Of a DNA stretch of 64,000 bases, positions 49,926-64,000 are shown in pieces. The position numbers were made by a program, and so were the translations under genes. The notes under the pieces were generated by a model. That model saw only the letters and a list, made by a program, of their open reading frames with translations, was not told the DNA's origin and did no database searches. The DNA comes from Aquabacterium sp. OR-4 (GTDB taxonomy: Bacteria; Pseudomonadota; Gammaproteobacteria; Burkholderiales; Burkholderiaceae_C). The DNA is taken from assembly GCF_025290835.2 (NCBI RefSeq), contig NZ_JAOCQD020000004.1:310001-374000 (forward strand). Reading direction: 5' to 3'. Each line of letters begins with the position of its first letter. Position 1 is the stretch's first letter.

Positions 49926-50852
49926 TCACCAGTTCGACAGCAGGCCTGGCCGCGGGCCGTCGGCGTGCTGGCCCAGGTAGCTGCGCAGGTGGTCGACGAA
50001 GCAGCTCACCTTGGCCGAGAGGTTCAGGCGCTCGCTGAACACCGCGTGGATGTCGGCCGGGGGGGTCTCGTAGTCGGCCAGCACCTGGCGCAGGCGGCCG
50101 CTGCGCAGGTACTTGGCCACATCCCATTCGGCACGCATCAGGATGCCGTGGCCTTCAAGGGCCCAGTGCAGGCCCACCTCGCCGTCGTTGGTGCTCAGCC
50201 GACCATGCACCTTGATGGTCTCGGCGCGCTCGCCGCGGCTCAGGCGCCAGTGGCCGTAGGCGCCGCTGTTCTGGCGCAGCACGATGCACTGGTGCTGGCC
50301 AAGGTCGTGCGGGTGCCCGGGCTCGCCGGCCTGGCGCAGATAGGCCGGCGAGGCCACCAGCAGGCGCCGGTTGACCGCGATGCGGCGCGCGATCAGGCGC
50401 GAGTCGGGCACCTCGCCGAAGTGGATCGCGACATCGATGGCCTCGTCGGGCAGGGCCACCGGCCGGTCGGTGAGGTGCAGCTGCACATCCACATCGGGAA
50501 AGGCCTTGCCGAAGGCCGCGATGGCCGGCCCGATGTACGAGCGGCCAAAGCCCAGCGGCGCGTTCACCCGCAGCAGGCCGCGCGGCGCGGCGCGGCTGCT
50601 CGACACCAGGCGCTCCATCTCGGCGATGTCGCCCAGGATGCGCTGCGCATGGTTGAAGTACACCTCGCCCTCGCCCGTGAGGCTGATGCGCCGCGTGGTG
50701 CGGTTGAGCAGGCGCACGCCCAGGCGCTCTTCCAGCAGCGCCAGGCGGCGCGAGACGGCGGGCGGCGTGAGGTTCAGCTCGCGCGCGGTGGCGGCCAGGC
50801 TGCCCTGCTTGACCAGCAGACAGAAAAAGGCCAGGGCATGGTCGGCACTCAT
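49926..50852 (-). CDS. LysR-family transcriptional regulator (Ttd-type neighbour)
   Basis: A 308-residue regulator with an N-terminal helix-turn-helix ([43 protein letters not shown]) and an effector domain ([29 protein letters not shown]). It is divergent from ttdA-ttdB across a 130-bp region with an A/T-rich core, so it probably activates the tartrate genes in response to the substrate. The effector assignment is inference. Confidence 0.94.
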   Translation of the reverse strand: MSADHALAFFCLLVKQGSLAATARELNLTPPAVSRRLALLEERLGVRLLNRTTRRISLTGEGEVYFNHAQRILGDIAEMERLVSSSRAAPRGLLRVNAPLGFGRSYIGPAIAAFGKAFPDVDVQLHLTDRPVALPDEAIDVAIHFGEVPDSRLIARRIAVNRRLLVASPAYLRQAGEPGHPHDLGQHQCIVLRQNSGAYGHWRLSRGERAETIKVHGRLSTNDGEVGLHWALEGHGILMRAEWDVAKYLRSGRLRQVLADYETPPADIHAVFSERLNLSAKVSCFVDHLRSYLGQHADGPRPGLLSNW

Positions 50853-50886
50853 CGGTCACTCCGGCATTCGTAAATTGGGCGCAACT

Positions 50887-50911
50887 ATGAATTAAAAAAA
50901 CGTCGATTCAT
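50887..50911. promoter_or_regulatory. Candidate LysR operator in the ttdA promoter region
   Basis: ATGAAT (50887-50892) and ATTCAT (50906-50911) form a perfect inverted repeat with a 13-bp spacer. It lies in an A/T-rich patch between the divergent LysR gene and ttdA, and the size suits LysR-type sites. The ACGT pairs at 50900-50918 overlap it. Confidence 0.55.
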
Positions 50912-50982
50912 CAACGTATGTTACTTGCCTAAGCTGCGTCTCGCGCCCAGCCAATCCCCGCACAGGGCGCCAGGAGACCCTC

Positions 50983-51882
50983 ATGGACAAGCAAGCCGCC
51001 GTCGAGTCGCTGACCGACACGATGGCCAAGTTCACCGCCTACATCGGCAAGCGCCTGCCGCGCGATGTGACGGCCAAGCTGGCCGAACTGCGCACACTCG
51101 AGACCAATCCGCTGGCCCGCTCGGTCTACGACTCGATGCACGGCAACCAGGAGGCCGCCGATCGGCTCGACCGCCCGAGCTGCCAGGACACCGGCGTGAT
51201 CCAGTACTTCATCGAGGCCGGCGCCGGCTTTGCGCTGCTGGGCGAGCTGGAGCAGATCCTCCGCGATGCGCTCCAAGGTGCCACCCACCTGGGCCCCTTG
51301 CGCCACAACGCGGTGGAGACCTTCGACGAAAAGAACACCGGCACCAACACCGGCACGCAGATCCCCTGGCTGGACTGGCGCATCGTGCCCGACAGCAGCA
51401 GCTGCACCATCGATGTCTACATGGCCGGCGGCGGCTGCACCCTGCCCGGCGCGGCCAAGGTGCTGATGCCCGGCCAGGGCTACGAGGGCGTGGCCGAGTT
51501 CGTGATGGACGTGATCACCGAACGCGGGGTCAATGCCTGCCCACCGCTGCTGGTGGGCGTGGGCGTCTCGACCTCGGTGGAGACGGCGGCACGCCTGTCC
51601 AAGCTGGCCATCCTGCGGCCGGTGGATTCGAAGAGCGGCAACCCGCGCGCCGCACTGATGGAGCAGCTGCTGGAGCAGGGCCTCAACGAGGTCGGCATCG
51701 GCCCGCAGGGCCTGACCGGCAACGCCAGCGTGATGGGCGTGAACATCGAGTCATCGGCGCGCCACCCGTCGACCATCGGCGTGGCCGTCAACACCGGCTG
51801 CTGGGCCCACCGGCGCGGCAAGATCCGCATCAACGCCGACCTGTCGTTTGACGTGCTCTCGCACGAAGGTGTGGTGCTGTGA
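50983..51882 (+). CDS. ttdA: L(+)-tartrate dehydratase subunit alpha
   Basis: A 299-residue iron-sulfur hydro-lyase subunit of the class I fumarase family. Long runs match E. coli TtdA as I remember it: [52 protein letters not shown] and [15 protein letters not shown]. The cysteines of the QDTG-proximal C, GGGC and NTGC segments suit a [4Fe-4S] cluster. Combined with TtdB it makes oxaloacetate from tartrate. ATG 50983 has AGGAG upstream. Confidence 0.95.
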   Translation: MDKQAAVESLTDTMAKFTAYIGKRLPRDVTAKLAELRTLETNPLARSVYDSMHGNQEAADRLDRPSCQDTGVIQYFIEAGAGFALLGELEQILRDALQGATHLGPLRHNAVETFDEKNTGTNTGTQIPWLDWRIVPDSSSCTIDVYMAGGGCTLPGAAKVLMPGQGYEGVAEFVMDVITERGVNACPPLLVGVGVSTSVETAARLSKLAILRPVDSKSGNPRAALMEQLLEQGLNEVGIGPQGLTGNASVMGVNIESSARHPSTIGVAVNTGCWAHRRGKIRINADLSFDVLSHEGVVL

Positions 51883-52505
51883 ACGCCCCCGCCCCGAAGA
51901 AAATCGTCCTGCAGACCCCGATCCGCGACGAGGACCTGGCCGGCCTGAAGGTGGGCGACGTGGTGTGGCTCACCGGCCGCCTGGTCACCTGCCGCGACGT
52001 GGCCCACCGCCGGCTGATCGAGCAAGGCCGCGCGCTGCCGGTCGACCTGGACGGCGGCGCGATCTTTCATGCCGGGCCGATCGTGCGGCAAAAGGACGAT
52101 GGCCGCTTCGAGATGGTGTCGATCGGCCCGACCACCAGCATGCGCATGGAGAAGTTCGAGCGCGAGTTCATCCGCCAGACCGGCGTGAAGCTGATCGTCG
52201 GCAAGGGCGGCATGGGCGCCGAGACCGCGGCCGCCTGCCAGGCGCACAAGGCCGTGCACGCCATCTTTCCTGGCGGCTGCGCGGTGCTGGCCGCCACCCA
52301 GGTGGAAGAGATCGAGGGCGCCGAGTGGCAGGACCTGGGCATGCCCGAGACGCTGTGGATCAACCGCGTGCGCGAGTTCGGGCCGCTGATCATCAGCATC
52401 GACACCCACGGCAACAACCTGATCCAGCAGAACAAGGACCGCTTCAACGAGAAGAAGCGGCCGATCCTGGCGCGCATCAGCGAGCAGCTGAGCTTCATCC
52501 GCTGA
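51879..52505 (+). CDS. ttdB: L(+)-tartrate dehydratase subunit beta
   Basis: A 208-residue partner of TtdA, of the fumarase C-terminal family. It shows [61 protein letters not shown] and [12 protein letters not shown] [14 protein letters not shown] start overlaps the ttdA stop (GTGA), indicating coupled translation. The size is close to E. coli TtdB (201). Confidence 0.95.
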   Translation: MNAPAPKKIVLQTPIRDEDLAGLKVGDVVWLTGRLVTCRDVAHRRLIEQGRALPVDLDGGAIFHAGPIVRQKDDGRFEMVSIGPTTSMRMEKFEREFIRQTGVKLIVGKGGMGAETAAACQAHKAVHAIFPGGCAVLAATQVEEIEGAEWQDLGMPETLWINRVREFGPLIISIDTHGNNLIQQNKDRFNEKKRPILARISEQLSFIR

Positions 52506-52588
52506 GGCAGCCGCCCGCCAGGCCGCGCGGCCACGGCCCCCGCCCCGGGCCGGCCGCGCCAACCCCGCACAACACGACGGAGACAACG

Positions 52589-53722
52589 ATGCACACCCCC
52601 CTGCCCTTGCGCAGCCCCTTGCTCTTGCGCAGCCCCTTGCTCTTGCGCAGCCCCTTGCTCTTGCGCAGCCCCTTGCTCTTGCGCAGCCCCTTGCCCATGC
52701 GCAGCCCCCTCGGCTTCTGCAGCCGCCCCAGCCCCCTTGCCCGCCGCCGCCATGCCATGGCCCTGGGCGCCGCCCTGGCGGCTGGCCTGGCCGCAGCCGC
52801 CTGGCCCGGCCTGGCCGGCGCCCAGGCCTGGCCCGCCAAGCCGATCACGCTGGTGGTGCCCTTTCCGGCCGGCGGCACCACCGATGTGCTGGCCCGCGCG
52901 CTGGCCGAGAAGTTGACGCCCGCGCTGGGCCAGACGGTGATCGTGGAGAGCAAGCCCGGCGCCGGCGCCACGCTGGGTGCCGACCATGTGGCCAAGGCCC
53001 GGCCCGATGGCTACACGCTGCTGGTGGGCGCGGTGCATCACACCATCGCCTCGAGCGTGTACAAGAAACTGCCCTACGACTTTCAGAAGGACCTGGCGCC
53101 GATCACCACCATCGCCCTGGTGCCCAATGTGCTGGTGGTCAACGCGGCCACGCCGGCCCGCAGCGTGGCCGAGCTGGTGGCGCTGCTCAAGGCCAGGCCC
53201 GGGGCTCACACCTACGGCAGCAACGGCAACGGCACGGCCCAGCACCTGATCGGCACGCAGTTCGAGAACCTCACCGGCACCGATCTGGTCCACATCCCCT
53301 ACAAGGGCAGCGGCCCGCTGGCCACCGACCTGCTGGGCGGCCAGGTGACCCTGTCCTTCGACACCGTGACCCCGGTGCTGCAGCACATCCGCGCCGGCAA
53401 GCTGCGCGCGCTGGCCGTCACCACCGCCCGGCGTGCCGCGGTGCTGCCCGAGGTGCCCACGCTGGACGAGGCCGGGCTCAAGGGCTTTGACATCGGCACC
53501 TGGTTCGGTGTGCTGGCGCCGGCGGCCACCCCGAAGGAGGTGCTGGCCCGGCTGAACACCGAGATGGTGAAGGTGATCCAGTCAGCCGAGTTCCGCAAGC
53601 GCATGGACGAGATCGGCGCAGAACCCATCGGTCACAGCGCCGAGCAGATGGCCCAGCAGCTGAGGGCCGAGACCGAGAAGTTCGCCCGCCTGGTGAAGGC
53701 CGCCAAGGTCACGATCGAGTGA
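52589..53722 (+). CDS. Bug/TctC-family tricarboxylate-type solute-binding receptor
   Basis: A 377-residue periplasmic receptor. The mature part has WPAKPITLVVPFPAGGTTDVLAR, GANP-like KPGAGATLGAD, PYDFQKDLAPIT, and IPYKGSGPLATDLLGGQV, all typical of Bug receptors abundant in Burkholderiales. It has an odd N-terminal extension: about five in-frame copies of a six-residue LRSPLL unit before the true signal peptide (RRRHAMALGAALAAGLAAAA). Alternative starts are ATG 52697 (after the repeats) and an ATG near 52756. It follows ttdB by 83 bp and may bind tartrate. No TctA or TctB gene is nearby. Confidence 0.92.
   Translation: MHTPLPLRSPLLLRSPLLLRSPLLLRSPLLLRSPLPMRSPLGFCSRPSPLARRRHAMALGAALAAGLAAAAWPGLAGAQAWPAKPITLVVPFPAGGTTDVLARALAEKLTPALGQTVIVESKPGAGATLGADHVAKARPDGYTLLVGAVHHTIASSVYKKLPYDFQKDLAPITTIALVPNVLVVNAATPARSVAELVALLKARPGAHTYGSNGNGTAQHLIGTQFENLTGTDLVHIPYKGSGPLATDLLGGQVTLSFDTVTPVLQHIRAGKLRALAVTTARRAAVLPEVPTLDEAGLKGFDIGTWFGVLAPAATPKEVLARLNTEMVKVIQSAEFRKRMDEIGAEPIGHSAEQMAQQLRAETEKFARLVKAAKVTIE
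52607..52696 (+). repeat. 18-bp tandem repeat encoding LRSPLL units
   Basis: Five contiguous copies of TTGCGCAGCCCCTTGCTC (the fifth ends in CCC) lie at the start of the Bug receptor gene. A further partial copy begins at 52697. The unit is a multiple of three, so copy changes lengthen or shorten the leader without shifting the frame. Confidence 0.92.
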
Positions 53723-54356
53723 TGCGCCGCCGCCGGCGCCGCAGCGCGCCCAGCAGGCCCAGGCCGGCCAGCCACAGGGCGGCGGCCTGCGGCTCGGGCA
53801 CCGCGGTGACCGACACGTTGTCGAGCAGGCCACCGGCCATGTCGGACTGGCCCTGGGCCGCAAAGCGCAGCACCGCGCTGCCGCTGCTGCCCAGATCGGC
53901 CAGGCCGACATAGTGCTGCCATTGCACGCTGGTGCCGCCGGCCACGCCCTGCAGCACGCTGCCCGACAGCGTGCCGAGGCCAAAGCCCAGGTCTTGCGTG
54001 CCCGCCCCCCAGCCGGCCCGCGCCGCGTACCAGAAGCTCAGCCTCACCCAGCCGGTGGCCTGGATGGTCTGGGTCATCCAGCTGTTGCGGTAGGTGTCCA
54101 GCTCGACCAGGTTGACGCCGTCTTGCGCGCGGATGTTCTCGAAGCCCTGGTTCTGGATCTCGATGCCGCCGGCCAGACCGCCCACCACCTCAGGATCACC
54201 CTGCCAGCCGGGGATGGCCTCGACGATGACCCAGTGCCCGGGGCTCGCCGGCGCATCCTCGAAGCTGCCGTTGCTGACCAGGTTGGCCGGCCCCGCGGCC
54301 CCGGCCTGGGCGCAAGACAGCAGCGCCAGCACGGCGGCGAACAGGGCGGATTTCAT
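53709..54356 (-). CDS. PEP-CTERM sorting domain protein with a jelly-roll-like N-terminal domain
   Basis: A 215-residue exported protein with signal peptide (ALFAAVLALLSCAQAGA), a domain beginning NLVSNGSFEDAP as in DUF642/carbohydrate-binding-like folds (IPGWQGDPEVVGG, NSWMTQTI), and a C-terminal VPEPQAAALWLAGLGLLG followed by seven basic residues, the PEP-CTERM signal. Its stop overlaps the end of the convergent Bug receptor gene by 14 bp. It lies 12 bp after the amidohydrolase gene on the same strand. Confidence 0.87.
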   Translation of the reverse strand: MKSALFAAVLALLSCAQAGAAGPANLVSNGSFEDAPASPGHWVIVEAIPGWQGDPEVVGGLAGGIEIQNQGFENIRAQDGVNLVELDTYRNSWMTQTIQATGWVRLSFWYAARAGWGAGTQDLGFGLGTLSGSVLQGVAGGTSVQWQHYVGLADLGSSGSAVLRFAAQGQSDMAGGLLDNVSVTAVPEPQAAALWLAGLGLLGALRRRRRRITRS

Positions 54357-54368
54357 GGCACGGGCACC

Positions 54369-57087
<2,719 letters not shown>

Positions 57088-57131
57088 ACGCCGGCTGGCC
57101 CCACCCGCCCAAGACACCTCAGGAGACCCGC

Positions 57132-58154
57132 ATGCCCATCCCCAACCACCTGGCCCTGGGCCTGGCGGCGCTGTGCGCCACGCTGGCCGGCTGCAGCACC
57201 CCGCCGGCGGCACCGCCGGCCAGCGAGGCCACGGTGATGGCCCACCTGGCCGCGGCACAGCAGGCGGCCGGCACCGAGTACCCCGAGTACCTGAACCTGT
57301 GCAAGCCGGCGCCGCTGAAGCGCCCCGACGCCGGCAGCGTCGACCTGGCCGGCCTGATCGCCCGCCCGGCGCCGCCACCCGGGGCCGCCTTTGACAACCT
57401 GATCTATGTGGGCAGCGCCTGGGTCAGTGCCTGGGCGCTGAAAACCAGCGATGGCCTGGTGCTGATCGATGCGCTGAACACGGTGGACGAGGTCGAGCGC
57501 CTGATCGTGCCCGGCCTGGCCAGCCAGGGCCTGGCGCCGGCCGACATCCGCACGGTGCTGGTCACCCACGGCCATGGCGACCACTACGGCGGTGCCGAGC
57601 GCCTGCGCGCGCTGGCCGGCGCCACGCCGCCGCGGCTGGTGATGAGTGCACTCGACTGGACCATGACCGAGACCCAGCTGGAGTTCGCCAGCCCGATCTG
57701 GCCGGCCCCGCCGCGGCGCAACCCGGCGCGCGACCTGGCGGCCCGCGACGGCGACCTGCTGCGCCAGGGCGACACCACGGTGCAGCTGCATGTCACGCCG
57801 GGCCACACGCTGGGCACGATCTCGCCGGTGTTCGAGGTGCGCGCCGGCGGGCGCACGCACAAGGCCCTGGTGTGGGGCGGCACCAGCTTCAACTTCGGCC
57901 GCGACCTGTCGCGCCTGGACGCCTACATCGCCGCTGCCGACCGCATGCGCGAGATCGCGCGCCGCGAGCAGATCGACGTGCTGCTGTCCAACCATCCGGC
58001 CAACGACCTGACGGTGAAACGCCTGGCCGCGCTGCGTGCCAATCCGGCCATGGCCAACCCCTTCGTGATCGGCAACGCGGGGGTGCTGCGCACGCTGACC
58101 GTGATCAGCGAATGCGCCAAGGCCAACCGCGACCGGTTTGCGCTGATGCCCTGA
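57132..58154 (+). CDS. MBL-fold metallo-hydrolase lipoprotein (subclass B3-like)
   Basis: A 340-residue exported hydrolase. The N-terminus ends in LAGCSTPP, a lipobox that predicts a lipidated Cys. The zinc-binding motif is THGHGDHYGG, with later ligands in TPGHTLG and SNHPANDL, so both zinc sites look complete in a B3-like pattern. It lacks hallmarks of known resistance enzymes and may be a general hydrolase. ATG 57132 follows AGGAG. Confidence 0.92.
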   Translation: MPIPNHLALGLAALCATLAGCSTPPAAPPASEATVMAHLAAAQQAAGTEYPEYLNLCKPAPLKRPDAGSVDLAGLIARPAPPPGAAFDNLIYVGSAWVSAWALKTSDGLVLIDALNTVDEVERLIVPGLASQGLAPADIRTVLVTHGHGDHYGGAERLRALAGATPPRLVMSALDWTMTETQLEFASPIWPAPPRRNPARDLAARDGDLLRQGDTTVQLHVTPGHTLGTISPVFEVRAGGRTHKALVWGGTSFNFGRDLSRLDAYIAAADRMREIARREQIDVLLSNHPANDLTVKRLAALRANPAMANPFVIGNAGVLRTLTVISECAKANRDRFALMP

Positions 58155-58185
58155 GCCGCTTGCGCCGCTAAACTCGCGCCCCACC

Positions 58186-58452
58186 ATGAGCGATACCCCC
58201 AGCACCCCCGGCGCCGCAGAGCGCCCCGCCCTGCCCGATCACCTGTCCGGCGATCCGCGCAGCCCGCACTTTGTGCGCGAGGTGTTCGAGCACGATGTCG
58301 GCATCCGCTTCAACGGCCTGGAGCGCGGCGACGTGGAGGAGTACTGCATCAGCGAAGGCTGGATCAAGGTGCCCTCGGGCAAGACGCTGGACCGCAAGGG
58401 CCGGCCGCTGCTGATCAAGCTCAAGGGCTCGGTCGAGGCCTTCTACCGCTGA
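58186..58452 (+). CDS. DUF3297 family protein
   Basis: An 88-residue cytosolic protein with the DUF3297 pattern PRSPHFVREVFEHDVGIRFN and a C-terminal KLKGSVEAFYR. It occurs across Proteobacteria and its function is not established. It starts 31 bp after the MBL gene, with no clear link to it. Confidence 0.93.
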   Translation: MSDTPSTPGAAERPALPDHLSGDPRSPHFVREVFEHDVGIRFNGLERGDVEEYCISEGWIKVPSGKTLDRKGRPLLIKLKGSVEAFYR

Positions 58453-58454
58453 CC

Positions 58455-58498
58455 CGGCCGCGGTGCGGCCGCCCGGGGCGGCGGCAGCACCGCGGCCG
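58455..58498. terminator. 12-bp inverted repeat between convergent genes
   Basis: CGGCCGCGGTGC (58455-58466) and GCACCGCGGCCG (58487-58498) pair perfectly around a 20-base loop. It sits between the DUF3297 gene and the convergent monooxygenase gene. There is no T-run; a GC-rich bidirectional terminator is the likeliest role. Confidence 0.6.
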
Positions 58499-58503
58499 CA
58501 CGC

Positions 58504-61107
58504 TCAGGCCCAGAAGCCGCGCAGCGCGGCCGCCATCTCGGCGCGCACCGGCTCGCCCGACACCACCACATCCACCATGCCCAGCGAGGTGTGGGTGTGG
58601 CCGCGCGCGCTGAGGCTGCGCACCGGCACGCCGGCCGCGGCCAGCGCCTGGGCATAGGCCAGGCCCTCGTCGCGCAGCGGGTCGAACTGGGCGGTGACGA
58701 TCATCGCCGGCGGCAGCCCGGCCAGGCTGCGTGCGCGCAGCGGCGCCACACGCGCATCGGCGCGGTCGGCGGCGTCGACATAGTGGTCGAAGAACCAGTG
58801 CATCAGCGTGCGGGTGAGCACATAGCCTTCGGCGTTGTCTTGGTACGACGGGCGCGTGAGGTCGGTGTCGGTCACCGGGGTCAGCAGCAGCTGGCCGGCG
58901 ATGGCCGGGCCGCCCTCGTCGCGCACGCGCTGGCAGGTGACGGCGGCGAGGTTGCCACCGGCGCTCCAGCCGGCCACGGCCAGCGGACCGGGGCGGCCGC
59001 CCAGCGCCGCGGCATGCTCGCCCAGCCAGCGCACGGCGGCCAGTGCGTCGTCGGCCGCGGCCGGAAAGCGCGCCTCGGGCGCATGCCGGTAGTTCACCGA
59101 GACCAGCATCGCGCCCGAGCGGCGGCACAGGTCGCGGCACAGCGGATCGTCCGAGGCCTGGTCGCCCAGCACCCAGCCACCGCCGTGGAAGTACACCACC
59201 ACCGGGTGCGGCCCGGGCGTGGCCGGGCGGTACAGGCGGTAAGCCAGCGGGCCGGCCGCGCCGGGCAGCGTGCCGTCCACCTCCTCGGCCACCGCCGGGC
59301 CGGGTGGCGAGGCCGCCGACAGCTGCGCCAGCATGCCGCGCGCGGCCTCGACCGGCAGCGAATCGAAGGTCGGCAGCTGCATCGCCGCCATCATCTCGAG
59401 CACCATCTGCACATCGGGTTGCAGGCGGCGCACCAGGCCATCGGCACACAGCTCTCCGGCCGGGCCACTGCGGCGCAGGCCCAGGTAGTTGCGCGCCACC
59501 ACCTCGTCGCAGGCGCGGCGGTAGGTGTCGACACCGCCCACATAGGGCAGAAAGACGCGCGGCTTGCCCGGCACGTTGGCGCCCATGTACCAGCTGTTGG
59601 CGCTGGGGTAGAGGGTGATGCCGGCGCAGTCGTTGACATGCTGCACCCAGCCGGCCTCGGCCGCCTCGGTGGGCTCGATGCGGGTGTGGCCCTGGGCGCG
59701 CAGCGCGGCCAGGCAGTCGCTCACCCATTCGACGTGCTGCTCGATCGAGACCATCATGTTCGACAGCACCGACGGGCTGCCCGGCCCGGTGATGGTGAAG
59801 AAGTTGGGAAAGCCGGTGGTCATCAGGCCCAGGTAGGTGCTGGGGCCATGCGCCCACTTGTCCTTCAGCGTGAGGCCGTTGCGACCGGTGATGTCCACCG
59901 CCACCAGGGCGCCGGTCATGGCGTCGAAGCCGGTGGCGTAGACGATGGCATCGAAGGCCAGCGCCTCGCCGCTGCGCAGCGCGATGCCGGTTTCGGTGAT
60001 GCGCTCGATGGGTGTCTGGCGCAGATCCACCAGGCGCACATGCGGCTGGTTGAAGGTGGCGTAGTAGCCGGTGTCCAGGCAGGGCCGCTTGGTGCCGAAG
60101 GCATGGTCGCGCGGGCTCAGGCGCTCGGCGGTCTCGGGGTTGGTGACCACCGCGCGGATCTTCTCGCGCACCTTCTCGCAGACCACCTCGTTGGCATCGG
60201 GAAACAGGATCTGGTCGGCAAACACGCTCAGGATCGGGATCAGCTCGCCGGTGTTCCAGGCCGCTTCGAAGCGCTGGCTGCGCAGCTCGGGCGGGCTGTA
60301 GCGGCCATAGACCTGCGGCGGCTCCAGCGGCACGCCGGCACGCGACCATCGGGCCGCCTGGCGGTAGGCGGCGCGGTCGGCACGCAGCGGCGCCAGACGC
60401 TCCTCGCGCACCGGCCCGTTGCCGGCCGGGATCGAGAAGTTGGGCGTGCGCTGGAACACCGTGAGCTGGCTGGCCTGCTGCGCGATCAGCGGGATCGACT
60501 GGATGCCCGACGAGCCGGTGCCGATGACGGCCACACGCTGGCCGGTGAAGTCGACACCGCCATGCGGCCAGCGGCTGGTGCTGTGGCTGGCGCCCTGAAA
60601 GCGCTCGGCGCCGGCGATCTCGGGCGCCTTGGGCTGCGACAGGCAGCCGGTGGCCATGATGTAGAAGCGGCAGCGCACCGGCTCGTCGCGGCTGGTGCGC
60701 AGGTGCCAGCGGCCGTCGGCCGGGCCGGCGCCTTCGTCCCACAGGGCGGCCTCGACGCGGGTGTCGAAATCGATGTCGCGGCGCAGGTCGTAGAAGTTGG
60801 CCACGAACTGCGCATAGCGCAGGATCTCGGGCTGCGTGGCGTACTTTTCTGACCAGGTCCAGGCCTGCTCCAGCGCGGGGTCGAAGCCGAAGCTGTAGTC
60901 GGTGGTGGGGATGTCGCAGCGCGCGCCGGGGTAGCGGTTCCAGTACCAGGTGCCGCCCACGTCGCTGGCGGCCTCGAACACGCGGGTCGAGAAACCCAGG
61001 CCGCGCAGTTTGTGCAGCAGGTACAGGCCGGCAAAGCCGGCGCCGACCACCACCACATCGACCTCGGCGGGCCGCGCCGACGCGCCCTGGCTGTTGCGTT
61101 GCACCAT
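58504..61107 (-). CDS. Baeyer-Villiger monooxygenase fused to an HSL-family esterase
   Basis: An 867-residue two-enzyme fusion. Residues about 15-555 are a flavin-dependent Baeyer-Villiger monooxygenase: Rossmann motifs VVVGAGFAG and VIGTGSSG, and [12 protein letters not shown] near residues 168-179, matching the FxGxxxHxxxWP fingerprint. Residues about 600-867 are an alpha/beta hydrolase of the HSL family: HGGGW, GWSAGGN nucleophile, DPLRDEG aspartate and GHTHTS histidine. The first half would turn ketones into esters and the second could cleave them. ATG 61107 has GGAGGA close upstream. Confidence 0.92.
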   Translation of the reverse strand: MVQRNSQGASARPAEVDVVVVGAGFAGLYLLHKLRGLGFSTRVFEAASDVGGTWYWNRYPGARCDIPTTDYSFGFDPALEQAWTWSEKYATQPEILRYAQFVANFYDLRRDIDFDTRVEAALWDEGAGPADGRWHLRTSRDEPVRCRFYIMATGCLSQPKAPEIAGAERFQGASHSTSRWPHGGVDFTGQRVAVIGTGSSGIQSIPLIAQQASQLTVFQRTPNFSIPAGNGPVREERLAPLRADRAAYRQAARWSRAGVPLEPPQVYGRYSPPELRSQRFEAAWNTGELIPILSVFADQILFPDANEVVCEKVREKIRAVVTNPETAERLSPRDHAFGTKRPCLDTGYYATFNQPHVRLVDLRQTPIERITETGIALRSGEALAFDAIVYATGFDAMTGALVAVDITGRNGLTLKDKWAHGPSTYLGLMTTGFPNFFTITGPGSPSVLSNMMVSIEQHVEWVSDCLAALRAQGHTRIEPTEAAEAGWVQHVNDCAGITLYPSANSWYMGANVPGKPRVFLPYVGGVDTYRRACDEVVARNYLGLRRSGPAGELCADGLVRRLQPDVQMVLEMMAAMQLPTFDSLPVEAARGMLAQLSAASPPGPAVAEEVDGTLPGAAGPLAYRLYRPATPGPHPVVVYFHGGGWVLGDQASDDPLCRDLCRRSGAMLVSVNYRHAPEARFPAAADDALAAVRWLGEHAAALGGRPGPLAVAGWSAGGNLAAVTCQRVRDEGGPAIAGQLLLTPVTDTDLTRPSYQDNAEGYVLTRTLMHWFFDHYVDAADRADARVAPLRARSLAGLPPAMIVTAQFDPLRDEGLAYAQALAAAGVPVRSLSARGHTHTSLGMVDVVVSGEPVRAEMAAALRGFWA

Positions 61108-61250
61108 GGTTCCTCCGGAGATGACTGCGGGATGGGCCGCAGATATTGCACCCGCCATCCGGGCCGCGCGCCGCTGTTTACCCGCAGTGCGGCGCGCGCT
61201 GTCGCAAGCCGGCACAGCGGGCGGACAGGCGTGGCCGGGCGCGGCCGCTG

Positions 61251-61294
61251 CCTTTCAACAGCCTTTCAACAGCCGTTCAACGGCCGTTCATCGG
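61251..61294. repeat. Four 11-bp direct repeats
   Basis: Units CCTTTCAACAG, CCTTTCAACAG, CCGTTCAACGG and CCGTTCATCGG are contiguous. They lie 144-187 bp upstream of the monooxygenase-esterase start and downstream of the histidine kinase gene. Eleven-base spacing is that of PhoB/OmpR-type regulator boxes, so an operator is plausible. Confidence 0.75.
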
Positions 61295-61356
61295 CAGGGT
61301 TAGCCGTCGCTGCCGGCGGTGGCCCGGGCGGCTCGGTCGGCAGCTCGGTCGGCGGC

Positions 61357-63873
<2,517 letters not shown>

Positions 63874-63874
63874 G

Positions 63875-64000
63875 TCAGTCACGCATCAGCGGCTCGTTGG
63901 TGGCCAGCCAGTAGACACCCAGGCGGGCCACGGTTTCGGCAAAGTCGCCAAAGGCCAGCGGCTTGCGCACGAAGCTGTTGGCCCCGCCCTGGTAGCTGGC
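63875..64000 (-). CDS. Response regulator, C-terminal fragment (5' end outside window)
   Basis: The last 41 codons of a receiver-domain protein. SYQGGANSFVRKPLAFGDF is the typical end of a stand-alone receiver, with the conserved Lys of the KP dipeptide, and a GVYWLATNEPL tail. Its TGA is one base before the kinase ATG, so the two are probably co-transcribed. The phospho-Asp lies beyond the window. Confidence 0.85.
   Translation of the reverse strand, partial: ASYQGGANSFVRKPLAFGDFAETVARLGVYWLATNEPLMRD

Noticed and set aside
52607..52696. A CRISPR array
   Set aside because: The units are contiguous without spacers and lie in frame in a gene leader. The 7-, 9-, 11- and 12-bp repeats elsewhere also lack spacers.
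58421..60742. A 773-codon minus-strand ORF overlapping the monooxygenase-esterase gene
   Set aside because: It is a frame-shifted shadow of the fusion gene, rich in Arg, Pro and Gly with no motifs. The other frame has both enzymes' full motif sets.

Overview
The window looks like the chromosome of a very GC-rich betaproteobacterium of the order Burkholderiales, plausibly near Rubrivivax, Leptothrix or Ideonella. The grounds are the extreme third-position G/C, a Bug/TctC-type solute receptor, several TRAP transporters, four exported proteins ending in VPEP-type PEP-CTERM sorting tails, and a LEPR-XLL giant exoprotein. This is inferred from gene content and composition; no rRNA or other marker gene is present. 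I see no tRNA, rRNA, CRISPR array, prophage or intact insertion sequence.

Layout. (1) 1-22185, minus strand: a giant secreted-protein gene of at least 6,942 codons, cut by the left edge, preceded by and overlapping a TolC-type outer-membrane channel gene. The protein carries LEPR-XLL, DUF4347, RTX calcium repeats, a zinc-metalloprotease signature and several internal repeat families. (2) 22645-29604, plus strand: six genes for exported proteins (ThuA-like, PEP-CTERM, PQQ propeller with cupredoxin-like tail, two more PEP-CTERM, ELWxxDGT-repeat protein). (3) 29634-33888: an IclR-family regulator divergent from a TRAP operon with a type II 3-dehydroquinate dehydratase gene inserted. A nearly identical 21-bp IclR-like operator lies before this TRAP operon and before the six-gene cluster, so one regulator may control both. 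(4) 33889-34558: a non-coding stretch with a 272-bp nested inverted-repeat element. (5) 34559-39117: acyl-CoA ligase, orphan ABC solute receptor, and a HEAT-repeat/beta-lactamase-fold hydrolase fusion.

(6) 39253-48030: a minus-strand catabolic operon (SDR dehydrogenase, TRAP DctPQM, split transketolase, full-length transketolase) divergent from a LysR regulator. (7) 48037-49804: panB-panC for pantothenate. (8) 49926-53722: LysR regulator divergent from L(+)-tartrate dehydratase ttdA-ttdB and a Bug receptor, a likely tartrate uptake and use module. (9) 53709-58452: PEP-CTERM protein, amidohydrolase, thioesterase, nitronate-monooxygenase-like enzyme, MBL-fold lipoprotein and a DUF3297 protein. 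(10) 58504-64000: a Baeyer-Villiger monooxygenase fused to an HSL-type esterase, then a hybrid histidine kinase and the end of a response regulator.

The best candidate for an undescribed system is the exported six-gene cluster at 22.6-29.6 kb with the TRAP/dehydroquinase operon that shares its operator. A working model, which is inference, is that a compound is oxidised outside the cytoplasm by the quinoprotein, imported by the TRAP system and processed by the dehydratase, with the PEP-CTERM and ELWxxDGT proteins forming a surface or matrix layer.
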